From positions 248,001 through 312,000 of the forward strand of contig NZ_CP073355.1 in the NCBI RefSeq assembly GCF_023525255.1: 64,000 bases of DNA, written 5' to 3'. The translations under genes and the position numbers were made by a program. The number at the start of each line of letters is the position of its first letter. The stretch's first letter is position 1. The stretch is from Thermospira aquatica (lineage in GTDB: Bacteria; Spirochaetota; Brevinematia; Brevinematales; Thermospiraceae). The notes under the pieces were generated by a model. That model saw nothing but the letters and a program-made list of their open reading frames with translations, ran no database searches and was not told where the DNA came from. Shown here in pieces: positions 55,208 through 62,549 of the stretch.

Positions 55208-55236
55208 TTGCAAAAATTTTTTCTCTCATTTATAAT
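55208..55236 (+). promoter_or_regulatory. Sigma-70 promoter of the acidic lipoprotein gene
   Basis: TTGCAA (55208-55213), 17 bases, TATAAT (55231-55236). Confidence 0.85.
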
Positions 55237-55283
55237 CATAACAAAAAATTTTCAAAAAATCGGATTGGAAAGGAGGAAAACTT

Positions 55284-56132
55284 ATGAAACGTCTCATCGT
55301 GTTGGTATTTGGTATGGTTCTTTTGGTGTTTGGTTGCGGAAGCAAGAAAGAAGAGCTCTACTATCCCAAAACCCATTTCACCAAGATGACCCTTGATCAG
55401 GCAGACAAAAAGGTTGTCTATCTCGACTGGGGAACACCCCTCGTTTATGCTGGTTCGATGCAGACAAATCTAGAAGAGAGCAAAGGCAAAACCAATGAGG
55501 AGATCTATGTCCTGGTCATCAACAACAACACCAAAGATAAAGGATGGGTAAATCTCGCCTCTGTGGTAAAAAATCCTCTTGCCAAGGCTACACTTCTTAA
55601 CACCAGCCAGATATACAAAACACCCAGTGAGATTTCTCGAGACTTCTTTACCATGACAGCGCCAATGATTGGATATGTGGTGGAAGTTCAAAATGACTGG
55701 GCACGTGTTCAATGGTATATGAGTGCGTACAAAGTCTTTACCGGAAAGACTGAATGGACAAGCTACGAATGGGTTAAACTCAATGCTATCTCAACCAATG
55801 CCAAAGATGCTGATCTTCTCGCTATTCTCTATACCACTTACAGAAAGCTCCCTGACTGGAAAACAAAATGGTCTACTCTCACTGATGAAAAACAAAAACA
55901 AGCCCTGAGTAACGAGATAGACAAAGAAATCATCTATCTGGAAAATGTGATAAAAACCTTTGGTGGAGTTGGTGGTCCAGTACTCACCACCACATATGCC
56001 AATGATGTTGTTACTTCCTTAAATAACCTTCTTTACCCTGCAGAGGAATCCTACGAAGAAGATGAGTATTACGAGGAAAGTGATTACGAAGAAGATGAGT
56101 ATTACGAGGAAAGTGATGAGGAAGAGTACTAG
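55284..56132 (+). CDS. Lipoprotein with acidic repeated C-terminal tail
   Basis: 282 residues. Lipoprotein signal MKRLIVLVFGMVLLVFGCGS with lipobox VFGC. The middle has SH3-like strands (KVVYLDWGTPLVYAG, GYVVEVQNDWARVQW), then helices, and the tail consists of Tyr/Glu/Asp only: two copies of YEEDEYYEESD plus EEEY. The tail is coded by a 33-bp tandem repeat. GGAGG precedes the ATG and a strong terminator follows. Possibly binds cations or a basic partner in the periplasm; that is speculation. Confidence 0.82.
   Translation: MKRLIVLVFGMVLLVFGCGSKKEELYYPKTHFTKMTLDQADKKVVYLDWGTPLVYAGSMQTNLEESKGKTNEEIYVLVINNNTKDKGWVNLASVVKNPLAKATLLNTSQIYKTPSEISRDFFTMTAPMIGYVVEVQNDWARVQWYMSAYKVFTGKTEWTSYEWVKLNAISTNAKDADLLAILYTTYRKLPDWKTKWSTLTDEKQKQALSNEIDKEIIYLENVIKTFGGVGGPVLTTTYANDVVTSLNNLLYPAEESYEEDEYYEESDYEEDEYYEESDEEEY
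56052..56117 (+). repeat. Two tandem 33-bp repeats coding the acidic tail
   Basis: Two identical units, 56052-56084 and 56085-56117, each coding YEEDEYYEESD. Identity at DNA level suggests recent duplication. Confidence 0.92.
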
Positions 56133-56150
56133 ATTTAAATGGTAAACTTG

Positions 56151-56170
56151 AGGCGTCCTTCGGGACGCCT
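56151..56170 (+). terminator. Rho-independent terminator of the acidic lipoprotein gene
   Basis: AGGCGTCC-TTCG-GGACGCCT followed by TTCTATTTTG. Confidence 0.9.
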
Positions 56171-56196
56171 TTCTATTTTGTCTACCCTGGTATTAT

Positions 56197-56225
56197 TTGC
56201 CTTCTTTTGATTTTTATGCTACAAT
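56197..56225 (+). promoter_or_regulatory. Sigma-70 promoter of the sppA-mazG operon
   Basis: TTGCCT (56197-56202), 17 bases, TACAAT (56220-56225). Confidence 0.75.
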
Positions 56226-56247
56226 ATTAGGAGAAAAAGAGGTGACC

Positions 56248-57186
56248 ATGACACAAAAATTCTCATTCTGGTTTACCCTCAGTCTGTGGGGGATCTCTCT
56301 CGTCATTGCTACCATTGCTCTCACAAAAGGCACATCTTCCCGCCAGCTTTCTTCTTCTGTTCTCACTGGAAGAATTGCTATTGTAGAAATATTTGGTCCC
56401 ATAGTGTATGAGAGTGAAAACACCACCCTGCCAGGCATAAGACAAGGAGGTGTTCTCTCCTGGATAGAAGAACTTGAAGAGGCCGCGAATGATCCCACAA
56501 CGGCTGCCGTTGTCCTCCGGATCAATTCTCCCGGGGGTACCATAGGAGCTACGCAGGAACTCCATGCCGCCATCAAACGCCTCAGAGAAAAAGGTAAAGT
56601 CGTTGTTGCTTCATTTGGCGATATAGCCGCTTCTGGAGGATACTATATTGCCACGGCATGTCATGCTATTGTAAGCCTCCCTGGAACCCTCACCGGAAGT
56701 ATTGGTGTTATTATTCAAGGATATCAATACGATGAACTGATGCGAAAATTGGGTATCAAAGCCACCGTATTCAAATCGGGCTCCAACAAGGACATCCTTG
56801 CAGGATACCGTGAGATGACCACAGAAGAAAAAGCCATCCTCACTACTCTTGTAAAAAACACGTATGAACAGTTCCTTCAAGCCATTGTAGAGGGGAGAGA
56901 TATCTCTCGTAATGAACTTCTCCCCCTCGCAGACGGAAGAATTTTCACAGGAGAACAGGCCCTGCGCGTAAAACTCGTTGATAAGCTTGGGAGTTTCTAC
57001 GATGCTATCGCTTTAGCTAAAGACATGGCCAAGCTTCCTGCCAGTGCCCCCATCTACTATACCTCCGAAGAAAAGCTTACCCTGCGCAGACTCTTACGAA
57101 GATTATCCTTCCACTCTCCAAACATCTTACCAAACAATCTGTCAGAATTCACGCAAACAAAACTCTGGTATTATAGTTCGTTTTAA
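56248..57186 (+). CDS. sppA: Signal peptide peptidase SppA (S49 family)
   Basis: 312 residues with one N-terminal membrane anchor (FWFTLSLWGISLVIATIAL). Catalytic Ser129 in DIAASGGYYIA and Lys181 in GSNKDILAGY give the Ser/Lys dyad of the short SppA form, with the expected spacing of 52 residues; NSPGG at 93-97 is also typical. Degrades cleaved signal peptides in the inner membrane. ATG at 56248 follows GAGG. First gene of a tight operon with a SurA-like gene, ribH, nusB and mazG. Confidence 0.93.
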   Translation: MTQKFSFWFTLSLWGISLVIATIALTKGTSSRQLSSSVLTGRIAIVEIFGPIVYESENTTLPGIRQGGVLSWIEELEEAANDPTTAAVVLRINSPGGTIGATQELHAAIKRLREKGKVVVASFGDIAASGGYYIATACHAIVSLPGTLTGSIGVIIQGYQYDELMRKLGIKATVFKSGSNKDILAGYREMTTEEKAILTTLVKNTYEQFLQAIVEGRDISRNELLPLADGRIFTGEQALRVKLVDKLGSFYDAIALAKDMAKLPASAPIYYTSEEKLTLRRLLRRLSFHSPNILPNNLSEFTQTKLWYYSSF

Positions 57187-57195
57187 GGAGACACT

Positions 57196-58230
57196 ATGAA
57201 ACGATGGCTCATTATCGCTCTTACACTCACAACCCAGCTACTTGTTGCAAGAGAAACGCTTATTTCTATTATAGCTACAGTTAATAATAATCCCATCACT
57301 CTGTATGATGTGCAACGCTACAATCAATTCATTTTTGAAAACTCGGGAGGACAAATCACCAATAGCATTCAGGATGGTCTCCAGAGCTGGTTTACGCTCT
57401 ATATCCTCCGATCCCTTGCAGAAAAAGATAAACGTTACCAACTCGCACCTGGCGAAATACAGGATGCCCTTCTCCCGTACGTCAAGATGACCAACGAGAA
57501 CCCTCAGCTTGCCTCACTTTTTACCCGTTATCGAGATCTCCTCGAGATGCGCGTAGAGGTCAATCTTTATATTCAAAAGTTGACTTTCTTTGATGAAGAA
57601 TTCAAACGAAGTATGTACCAGGGAATCGACGAACAAAAGGCAAAAGCCTTTTATGAAACCAACAAAACAAATTTTCTCGCTCCCCCAAGAGTGAGTCTAA
57701 TGGTTTTCGCCGCCCCCTACCCGAAAAATGCCTCTCTCACCGAACTCGAAAACCTTGAAAAAAGTTTCAATGCCATAGCTAAAGAAGCTGCAAAAACCAC
57801 CAACGCTCCTGCCATTATTGAAAAATACAAAAAATCTATTTCCTTTACCCCTTACTCTGGAACATCTCCCCTCACCAATGCTCAGGATCTTTTCGTGGGA
57901 GGATATCCGGAAGAGATTCTTGGTCTTGCAATTGAGCCCACCTACTACAAGCAATACCTTGACAAAGGAAAAGTTTTCGGTCCACAGGTTATTCAGTTTC
58001 GAAAAGACAAGAAAAAATACCTCCTTGTCATGCGTGTGCTTGCCAGAGAGGAGTCCCGCATCCTTTCCTATGAAGAAGTCAAAAATTATATCTACACTAT
58101 CCTTCAAAACCAACAGGTTGAAAAAGCTATCGATGAGTGGTGTGCCTCACAGATCAAAAACCGAAAAGTCATCGTTGAGATAAAAGACAAAAATTATCAA
58201 GGAGCGCTCGATGCCTATCTACGAAGGTAA
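57196..58230 (+). CDS. SurA-like periplasmic folding factor
   Basis: 344 residues with a signal peptide (MKRWLIIALTLTTQLLVA). The N-terminal half matches the SurA chaperone domain (IIATVNNNPITLYDVQRYNQ, EKDKRYQLAPGEI, RDLLEMRVEVNLYIQKL). After AFYETNKTNFLAPPRV a PPIase-like region follows (VSLMVFAAPYP, GGYPEEILGLA, YLLVMRVLARE), less conserved than in parvulins. It probably helps fold outer-membrane proteins. AAGGAG precedes the ATG. It overlaps ribH by 20 bases. Confidence 0.8.
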   Translation: MKRWLIIALTLTTQLLVARETLISIIATVNNNPITLYDVQRYNQFIFENSGGQITNSIQDGLQSWFTLYILRSLAEKDKRYQLAPGEIQDALLPYVKMTNENPQLASLFTRYRDLLEMRVEVNLYIQKLTFFDEEFKRSMYQGIDEQKAKAFYETNKTNFLAPPRVSLMVFAAPYPKNASLTELENLEKSFNAIAKEAAKTTNAPAIIEKYKKSISFTPYSGTSPLTNAQDLFVGGYPEEILGLAIEPTYYKQYLDKGKVFGPQVIQFRKDKKKYLLVMRVLAREESRILSYEEVKNYIYTILQNQQVEKAIDEWCASQIKNRKVIVEIKDKNYQGALDAYLRR

Positions 58231-58684
58231 ACTTACCGCAAAGGGCATGCGCCTGGCCCTGGTCGTGGGCAAATTTAATTCTTTCATAGGCGACAAACTG
58301 GTAAGCGGTGCTCTCAATGCCTTTGAACAACTCGAGGGCGACCCCAATGCTGTTGATATTTATAAGGTCCCCGGAAGTTATGAAATTCCCGGCGTCGTCC
58401 GAAGATTACTCGAGGCAAAAAAACATGATGCCATCATCGCGTTAGGGGTTATCATCCGTGGCCAAACCCCTCACTTTGAGTATGTCTCGGGCAACACCTC
58501 CAAAGCCCTGATGGAAATGGCAAGTGAGGGCAAAATCCCTGTCATATTTGGTATAATTACAGCTGATGACGTCGAACAGGCCATTGACCGCGCCGGCGTC
58601 AAAAACGGCAACAAGGGTTACGAGGCTGTTCTCACAGCCGTAGAAATGGCCAACCTCTACAAACAGATGAACCATGGAAAATAA
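58211..58684 (+). CDS. ribH: 6,7-dimethyl-8-ribityllumazine synthase
   Basis: Penultimate step of riboflavin synthesis. 157 residues, typical size: ALVVGKFNSFIGDKLVSGAL, VPGSYEIPGVVRRL, ALGVIIRGQTPHFEYV with the catalytic His, and FGIITADDVEQAIDRAG. GGAG precedes the ATG. Overlaps both neighbours (20 and 11 bases). Other rib genes are not in the window. Confidence 0.96.
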   Translation: MPIYEGKLTAKGMRLALVVGKFNSFIGDKLVSGALNAFEQLEGDPNAVDIYKVPGSYEIPGVVRRLLEAKKHDAIIALGVIIRGQTPHFEYVSGNTSKALMEMASEGKIPVIFGIITADDVEQAIDRAGVKNGNKGYEAVLTAVEMANLYKQMNHGK

Positions 58685-59156
58685 GGTTTTTGTTCGAACA
58701 ACCGGCAAGGAACTTTCGTTTCTTGGCCTGTATGCCTATGATATAGGTAGTCATCCTCTCCCGGAGATTCTTGATATGTCATGGCTCAAAGACCTCTACG
58801 CTTATGACAAAGAAGAAGGCTGGCTTCCCAACCTTGCTCCCTCCGATAGAGGAATCTTTCGCCATGCGGAAGAAATCCTGCGAGGCGTTCTCAACGAACT
58901 ACCCACCCTTGATCAAGAGATTGCCCCTCTCGTGAAAAACAGACCCTTTGAAAGGATCCTTGCTGTAGACAAAGCCATCCTGAGGCTCGGTGCCTATCTG
59001 ATTATCTTCGACAGAACCATACCAAGTGAGGCTATTTTTAGCCTATGCGGCGAATTTGCCGATCTCTACGGAGAAGACGAAACCCCTTCTTACATTCAAG
59101 GCATTCTGGGAAGCCTCGCCAAAAAGTGGAGAACACCTCAAAAAGGAGAGGGTTAA
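58674..59156 (+). CDS. nusB: Transcription antitermination factor NusB
   Basis: 160 residues, all-helical. Family features: LSFLGLYAYDIG at the N-terminus in place of the usual ALQALYQ segment, then ILAVDKAILRLGAYLIIF and PSEAIFSLCGEFADLYGEDE, the conserved C-terminal part. Forms part of the rRNA antitermination complex with NusE. The ribH-nusB adjacency is common in bacteria and supports the call. Confidence 0.9.
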   Translation: MENKVFVRTTGKELSFLGLYAYDIGSHPLPEILDMSWLKDLYAYDKEEGWLPNLAPSDRGIFRHAEEILRGVLNELPTLDQEIAPLVKNRPFERILAVDKAILRLGAYLIIFDRTIPSEAIFSLCGEFADLYGEDETPSYIQGILGSLAKKWRTPQKGEG

Positions 59157-59800
59157 TGGAAGCTTTCCAGAAACTTTTACGCATCATAGAGACCCTTCGT
59201 TCTCCCGAAGGTTGTCCCTGGGATAGAGAACAGACTATTCCCTCCATGCGAACCGCCATCATTGAGGAAGCCTACGAACTGGTAGAAGCTATAGACACCC
59301 AGGATAAGGAAAACCTCAAAGAAGAAATGGGAGATCTCTTCTTCGTTGTCTGCTTTGTTGCCTATCTTGCCCAGCAAGAAAACCTTTTCACTATAGAAGA
59401 GATGATCGAAAGCGTCACTTCCAAACTCATCAGGCGCCACCCGCATGTTTTCCATGAAAAGAACACCATCACAGTTGAAAACGTCCTTCAAAACTGGGAG
59501 GCTATCAAATCCCGCGAAAAATCCACGCCCCACCATCCACTCAAGAGTATTCCCAAAAATCTCCCTGAACTCCAAAGACTTTATAAAATCCTCAATAAAA
59601 TGAAACGACTCAAGGTTTCCTGGAAGCTCGAATCTCTTCAAACCATCAGCCATGAAATCTCCAGGGCTGCTCACCATGATCCCAAAAACTTCCTCAAAGG
59701 CTTTCTTCTCTACGCCTTTGAACAGGGTCTCGATGTTCCTGCTATTATCAGAGAATTATCCCACGAACTCATTACTCATTTTGACAAGCAGACCTCCTGA
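59156..59800 (+). CDS. mazG: MazG-type nucleoside triphosphate pyrophosphohydrolase
   Basis: 214 residues. The MazG fold is seen in RSPEGCPWDREQTIPSMRTA, IIEEAYELVEAID and LKEEMGDLFFVVCFVAYLA, with the metal-binding EExxE and ExxD patterns, and a second shorter domain follows (LPELQRLYKILNKMKRL). Hydrolyses abnormal or excess NTPs. ATG at 59156 overlaps the nusB stop (TAATG), so translation is coupled. Last gene of the operon. Confidence 0.93.
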   Translation: MEAFQKLLRIIETLRSPEGCPWDREQTIPSMRTAIIEEAYELVEAIDTQDKENLKEEMGDLFFVVCFVAYLAQQENLFTIEEMIESVTSKLIRRHPHVFHEKNTITVENVLQNWEAIKSREKSTPHHPLKSIPKNLPELQRLYKILNKMKRLKVSWKLESLQTISHEISRAAHHDPKNFLKGFLLYAFEQGLDVPAIIRELSHELITHFDKQTS

Positions 59801-59893
59801 TATTCCCTGCTATTCTCACAAAAACTCAAGTTTTTAATAAAATCAGCGATATATATAATAGCAAGGACGCAAAAAAGGTTCAAGGAGGAAAAC

Positions 59894-60187
59894 ATGCGTA
59901 TCGAAGGTTTGGGTTCTCCACCCTATCTCCCGGACAAACAGGCACCAACGCCCCAAGAAAAGCAGGCTATTGAAACCAAGATAGCCGAGGTAAAACAAGA
60001 GCTCAAAAATGAAGCACAGGAAAACCTCGAAAAACAGGCGAGAAAACAAGAAGCCGAAAAGCTTTTGCGCATGAACGAGTACTACATTAAAGAACTCTTA
60101 TTCATCTTTAGTTCAAAAGGAAACGCTGAAACCATTGAAAAACTCGCCAGGCTTCTCAAAAAGCAAAAAGAGATGCTCTCCCGTTAA
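59894..60187 (+). CDS. Small coiled-coil protein of unknown function
   Basis: 97 residues, no signal peptide. A proline-rich start (SPPYLPDKQAPTPQEK) is followed by a charged helix (KIAEVKQELKNEAQENLEKQ) predicted as coiled coil and by IKELLFIFSSKGNAETIEKL. AAGGAGG lies before the ATG and TATAAT at 59854-59859 may be its -10 box. Stop overlaps the convergent DnaE-like gene by four bases. I do not recognise a family. Confidence 0.75.
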   Translation: MRIEGLGSPPYLPDKQAPTPQEKQAIETKIAEVKQELKNEAQENLEKQARKQEAEKLLRMNEYYIKELLFIFSSKGNAETIEKLARLLKKQKEMLSR

Positions 60188-62547
60188 TCCTGAACGTCGA
60201 AAACAAAAAAATCCACTACTTCAAGTCTTTCATTATTCAGTACAATACGCCAGATATAGGGTCGGTAGAGTTCAGGAGAAAACGGGGGACTTCCCTGGAA
60301 AAAGACCTGTCTCCAGCCACTCTCGTCAACCAACTCATACCACACCCCATTTCTTCCACCATGGATTCCAACGGGAACGGCAACATACACCCCAAATCGT
60401 ACATTCTCACTCTCACGAAGCCTATAACGTCGAAACGAAAGAAGTTTTTCAGCATAACGATCTAGAGGATGCTCAAAAGCATAAAGCCCTGTCACATCTG
60501 CAAAAGAAAGAGGCAAATACTCCACAGGGGTGTAGTAGTGTTTATTTGCTTCCCAGAGAGAAGCTTCATCAAAAAGACTGTCTCCTCTTGACTTCCTCTC
60601 TCCCTCGACAATCACAAGTTTGTAGCCATTATCCGGTTGAAGATCATCCAAAAGTCCAAGACGAATCCACTCCTGAAGGCTCTTTTTACCGAGGTGAGGA
60701 TGTTTGGCTAAAAAATCAAAAAGATCCCTGTAGGGTTGGGCACGCACAATTTCCTCACGAATATGGAAGGGTATACTTGTGAGATGCCGAAACCCTAACC
60801 GAACCTTTCCATCCTCAAGTTTGTCCTCCAGGTCACTATGATTTACACACACAGGAAGAATTTCCACATCCCATACCAGCCTCGCGTAGAGAAGGATACG
60901 ATTCTGCTGGTGAACATGATGAAACTGGTTCAAGCACGCTACCGTAAAAGCCGCAAAATCCTCCTGGAGACCAAGCACAAAAAGTGCAAGAGGATACCAG
61001 CGAAGCCATTCTTCCCTTCTTGGCAAAAGATATCTTCCTTCCTCCAAAATGGCATGCCAGTAACGAGAATGTTTCTCTTCTTCTGGCAGGCTCGCCTCCA
61101 GAGCACGTTTTTGCTCCACCCATTTGTCATCCTCTTTTCGCAAACTTGTCATAAAATTCCTTGCCTCATCAAGAGAAACAAATCGGGATAAATACATGAC
61201 AGCATCCTCTTGATAGAGAAAAGGCCCTTTGAGAAATGGCTTCATGCCCCTGGAAAAAAACCGCAAAACCTCTCCAAAATGGTGAAATACGTGTCTTCTA
61301 CGAAAGCTTACCCCCAACTCCAGCAAAAGAGGATGATCAAGCCATCGAAGTACAAGAGGAAAATGCCATTCTGGTGGTTTTCCCATGGCATACAACTGGC
61401 AAAGAATATCCCAGAGCCAGTGAGACTCAAAACGAAGAAACACTACCCCTTCAAAAAATAAAGCATCCCTTGTCGTTTGAATAAGCGGAATACCATCTGC
61501 CTCACCTACAAGTGAAAAACCCTCTTTCACAGGAAAAGAAGTCACCAAAAAATTGTACTCTCCCCCTCGAAAAGAAACACACCCTATATGCCCCTCGTAA
61601 CGTTTCGCCAGCCATGACCGAAGCCGCCCAGAAGTCTGAGAAGAAAAAGCCAGGATAAATCTGCCCCGACGAATCTCAAAAAGAAAAGGTTGTATCTTTT
61701 TCTTTTTTCGTTGAATATGACAAAACCACTGGCGTATATCCACAGGAACGCTTTTCACCAAAAAAGGCTCACGATACCACAAAAGCTTTCCAATCACACG
61801 CTGTGTCAACTGAGTTAGCCACTTCTCCCCACAGACACTCTTTTGAACATAGGTTTCTTTTTCAAACGACATTCCGGGAAAAGGCATCATCTTTTTCATA
61901 CTACTCAAAAGATCAGTTACTGCCTCGACAAAATCAAGATGGTTGTGAAAGAGGCTAGCCACATCCTCATAGCTCCACAAAAGATCCTCCCCCCACTTCT
62001 GGGGGACAGACGCTACCCCACGTAGAGAAAAAGCAGAAATCACCGAAACCAACCGACGGATTTTTTCTATAGGCTTTTCTTCAGTATACTGACATACAAC
62101 CCACCAGTTTTTCCCCCACACATTCTCATAGTAGTGAATGCTCTTTTCAACATGATCGTCATCCTCCTCTAACTCCTCACCCACTAACAAAAAAAGCCCC
62201 TCCCTGTATTCTTCAAGAACCCTTGGAGGAACCACTCGTTTCTTGTTTCGACAAACCCACCCCACCAATTCATAGAGATTCTGCAATCCTTTTTCATCTC
62301 TGGCAAGAAGCAACGCAGGAAAAGCCCTGGTTGTGCCAAGAGCATGAGTAAGAATTTCTACACCATAGATGGGTTTAAGTTGATAGTTGCGAGCTACTAA
62401 CCCGAGAGAAGCAAAATGCCTGGTAGAATAACGTTCACACAAACAGATAGCCTCCCATCCCCACTCACGGTAAAGAGAGGCTATCTGAGAAAGAGTGCCA
62501 TACGAAGGCCGGCTTTCAAAAGAAAGAACAAGATGCGTCCAGAGCAT
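60184..62547 (-). CDS. DnaE-like protein apparently lacking the polymerase catalytic aspartates
   Basis: 787 residues, against about 1150 for DnaE. The N-terminus follows the PHP layout (THLVLSFESRPSYGTLSQIA, KPIYGVEIL) but without its metal ligands. The middle has GPFLYQEDAVMYLSRFVSL, like the conserved YQE-motif region of the fingers. The C-terminal part matches the tandem HhH region (LGFRHLTSIPFHIREEIV, YRDLFDFLAKHPHLGKKSLQ) and AFEHPLDRYAEKL, like the GHPLD motif. No PDxDxD palm motif is found; the best-placed segment reads LELGVSF. Probably a non-catalytic polymerase relative of unknown role. Lies two bases after the LPP20-like gene. Confidence 0.7.
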   Translation of the reverse strand: MLWTHLVLSFESRPSYGTLSQIASLYREWGWEAICLCERYSTRHFASLGLVARNYQLKPIYGVEILTHALGTTRAFPALLLARDEKGLQNLYELVGWVCRNKKRVVPPRVLEEYREGLFLLVGEELEEDDDHVEKSIHYYENVWGKNWWVVCQYTEEKPIEKIRRLVSVISAFSLRGVASVPQKWGEDLLWSYEDVASLFHNHLDFVEAVTDLLSSMKKMMPFPGMSFEKETYVQKSVCGEKWLTQLTQRVIGKLLWYREPFLVKSVPVDIRQWFCHIQRKKKKIQPFLFEIRRGRFILAFSSQTSGRLRSWLAKRYEGHIGCVSFRGGEYNFLVTSFPVKEGFSLVGEADGIPLIQTTRDALFFEGVVFLRFESHWLWDILCQLYAMGKPPEWHFPLVLRWLDHPLLLELGVSFRRRHVFHHFGEVLRFFSRGMKPFLKGPFLYQEDAVMYLSRFVSLDEARNFMTSLRKEDDKWVEQKRALEASLPEEEKHSRYWHAILEEGRYLLPRREEWLRWYPLALFVLGLQEDFAAFTVACLNQFHHVHQQNRILLYARLVWDVEILPVCVNHSDLEDKLEDGKVRLGFRHLTSIPFHIREEIVRAQPYRDLFDFLAKHPHLGKKSLQEWIRLGLLDDLQPDNGYKLVIVEGERKSRGDSLFDEASLWEANKHYYTPVEYLPLSFADVTGLYAFEHPLDRYAEKLLSFRRYRLRESENVRFGVYVAVPVGIHGGRNGVWYELVDESGWRQVFFQGSPPFSPELYRPYIWRIVLNNERLEVVDFFVFDVQD

Positions 62548-62549
62548 CC

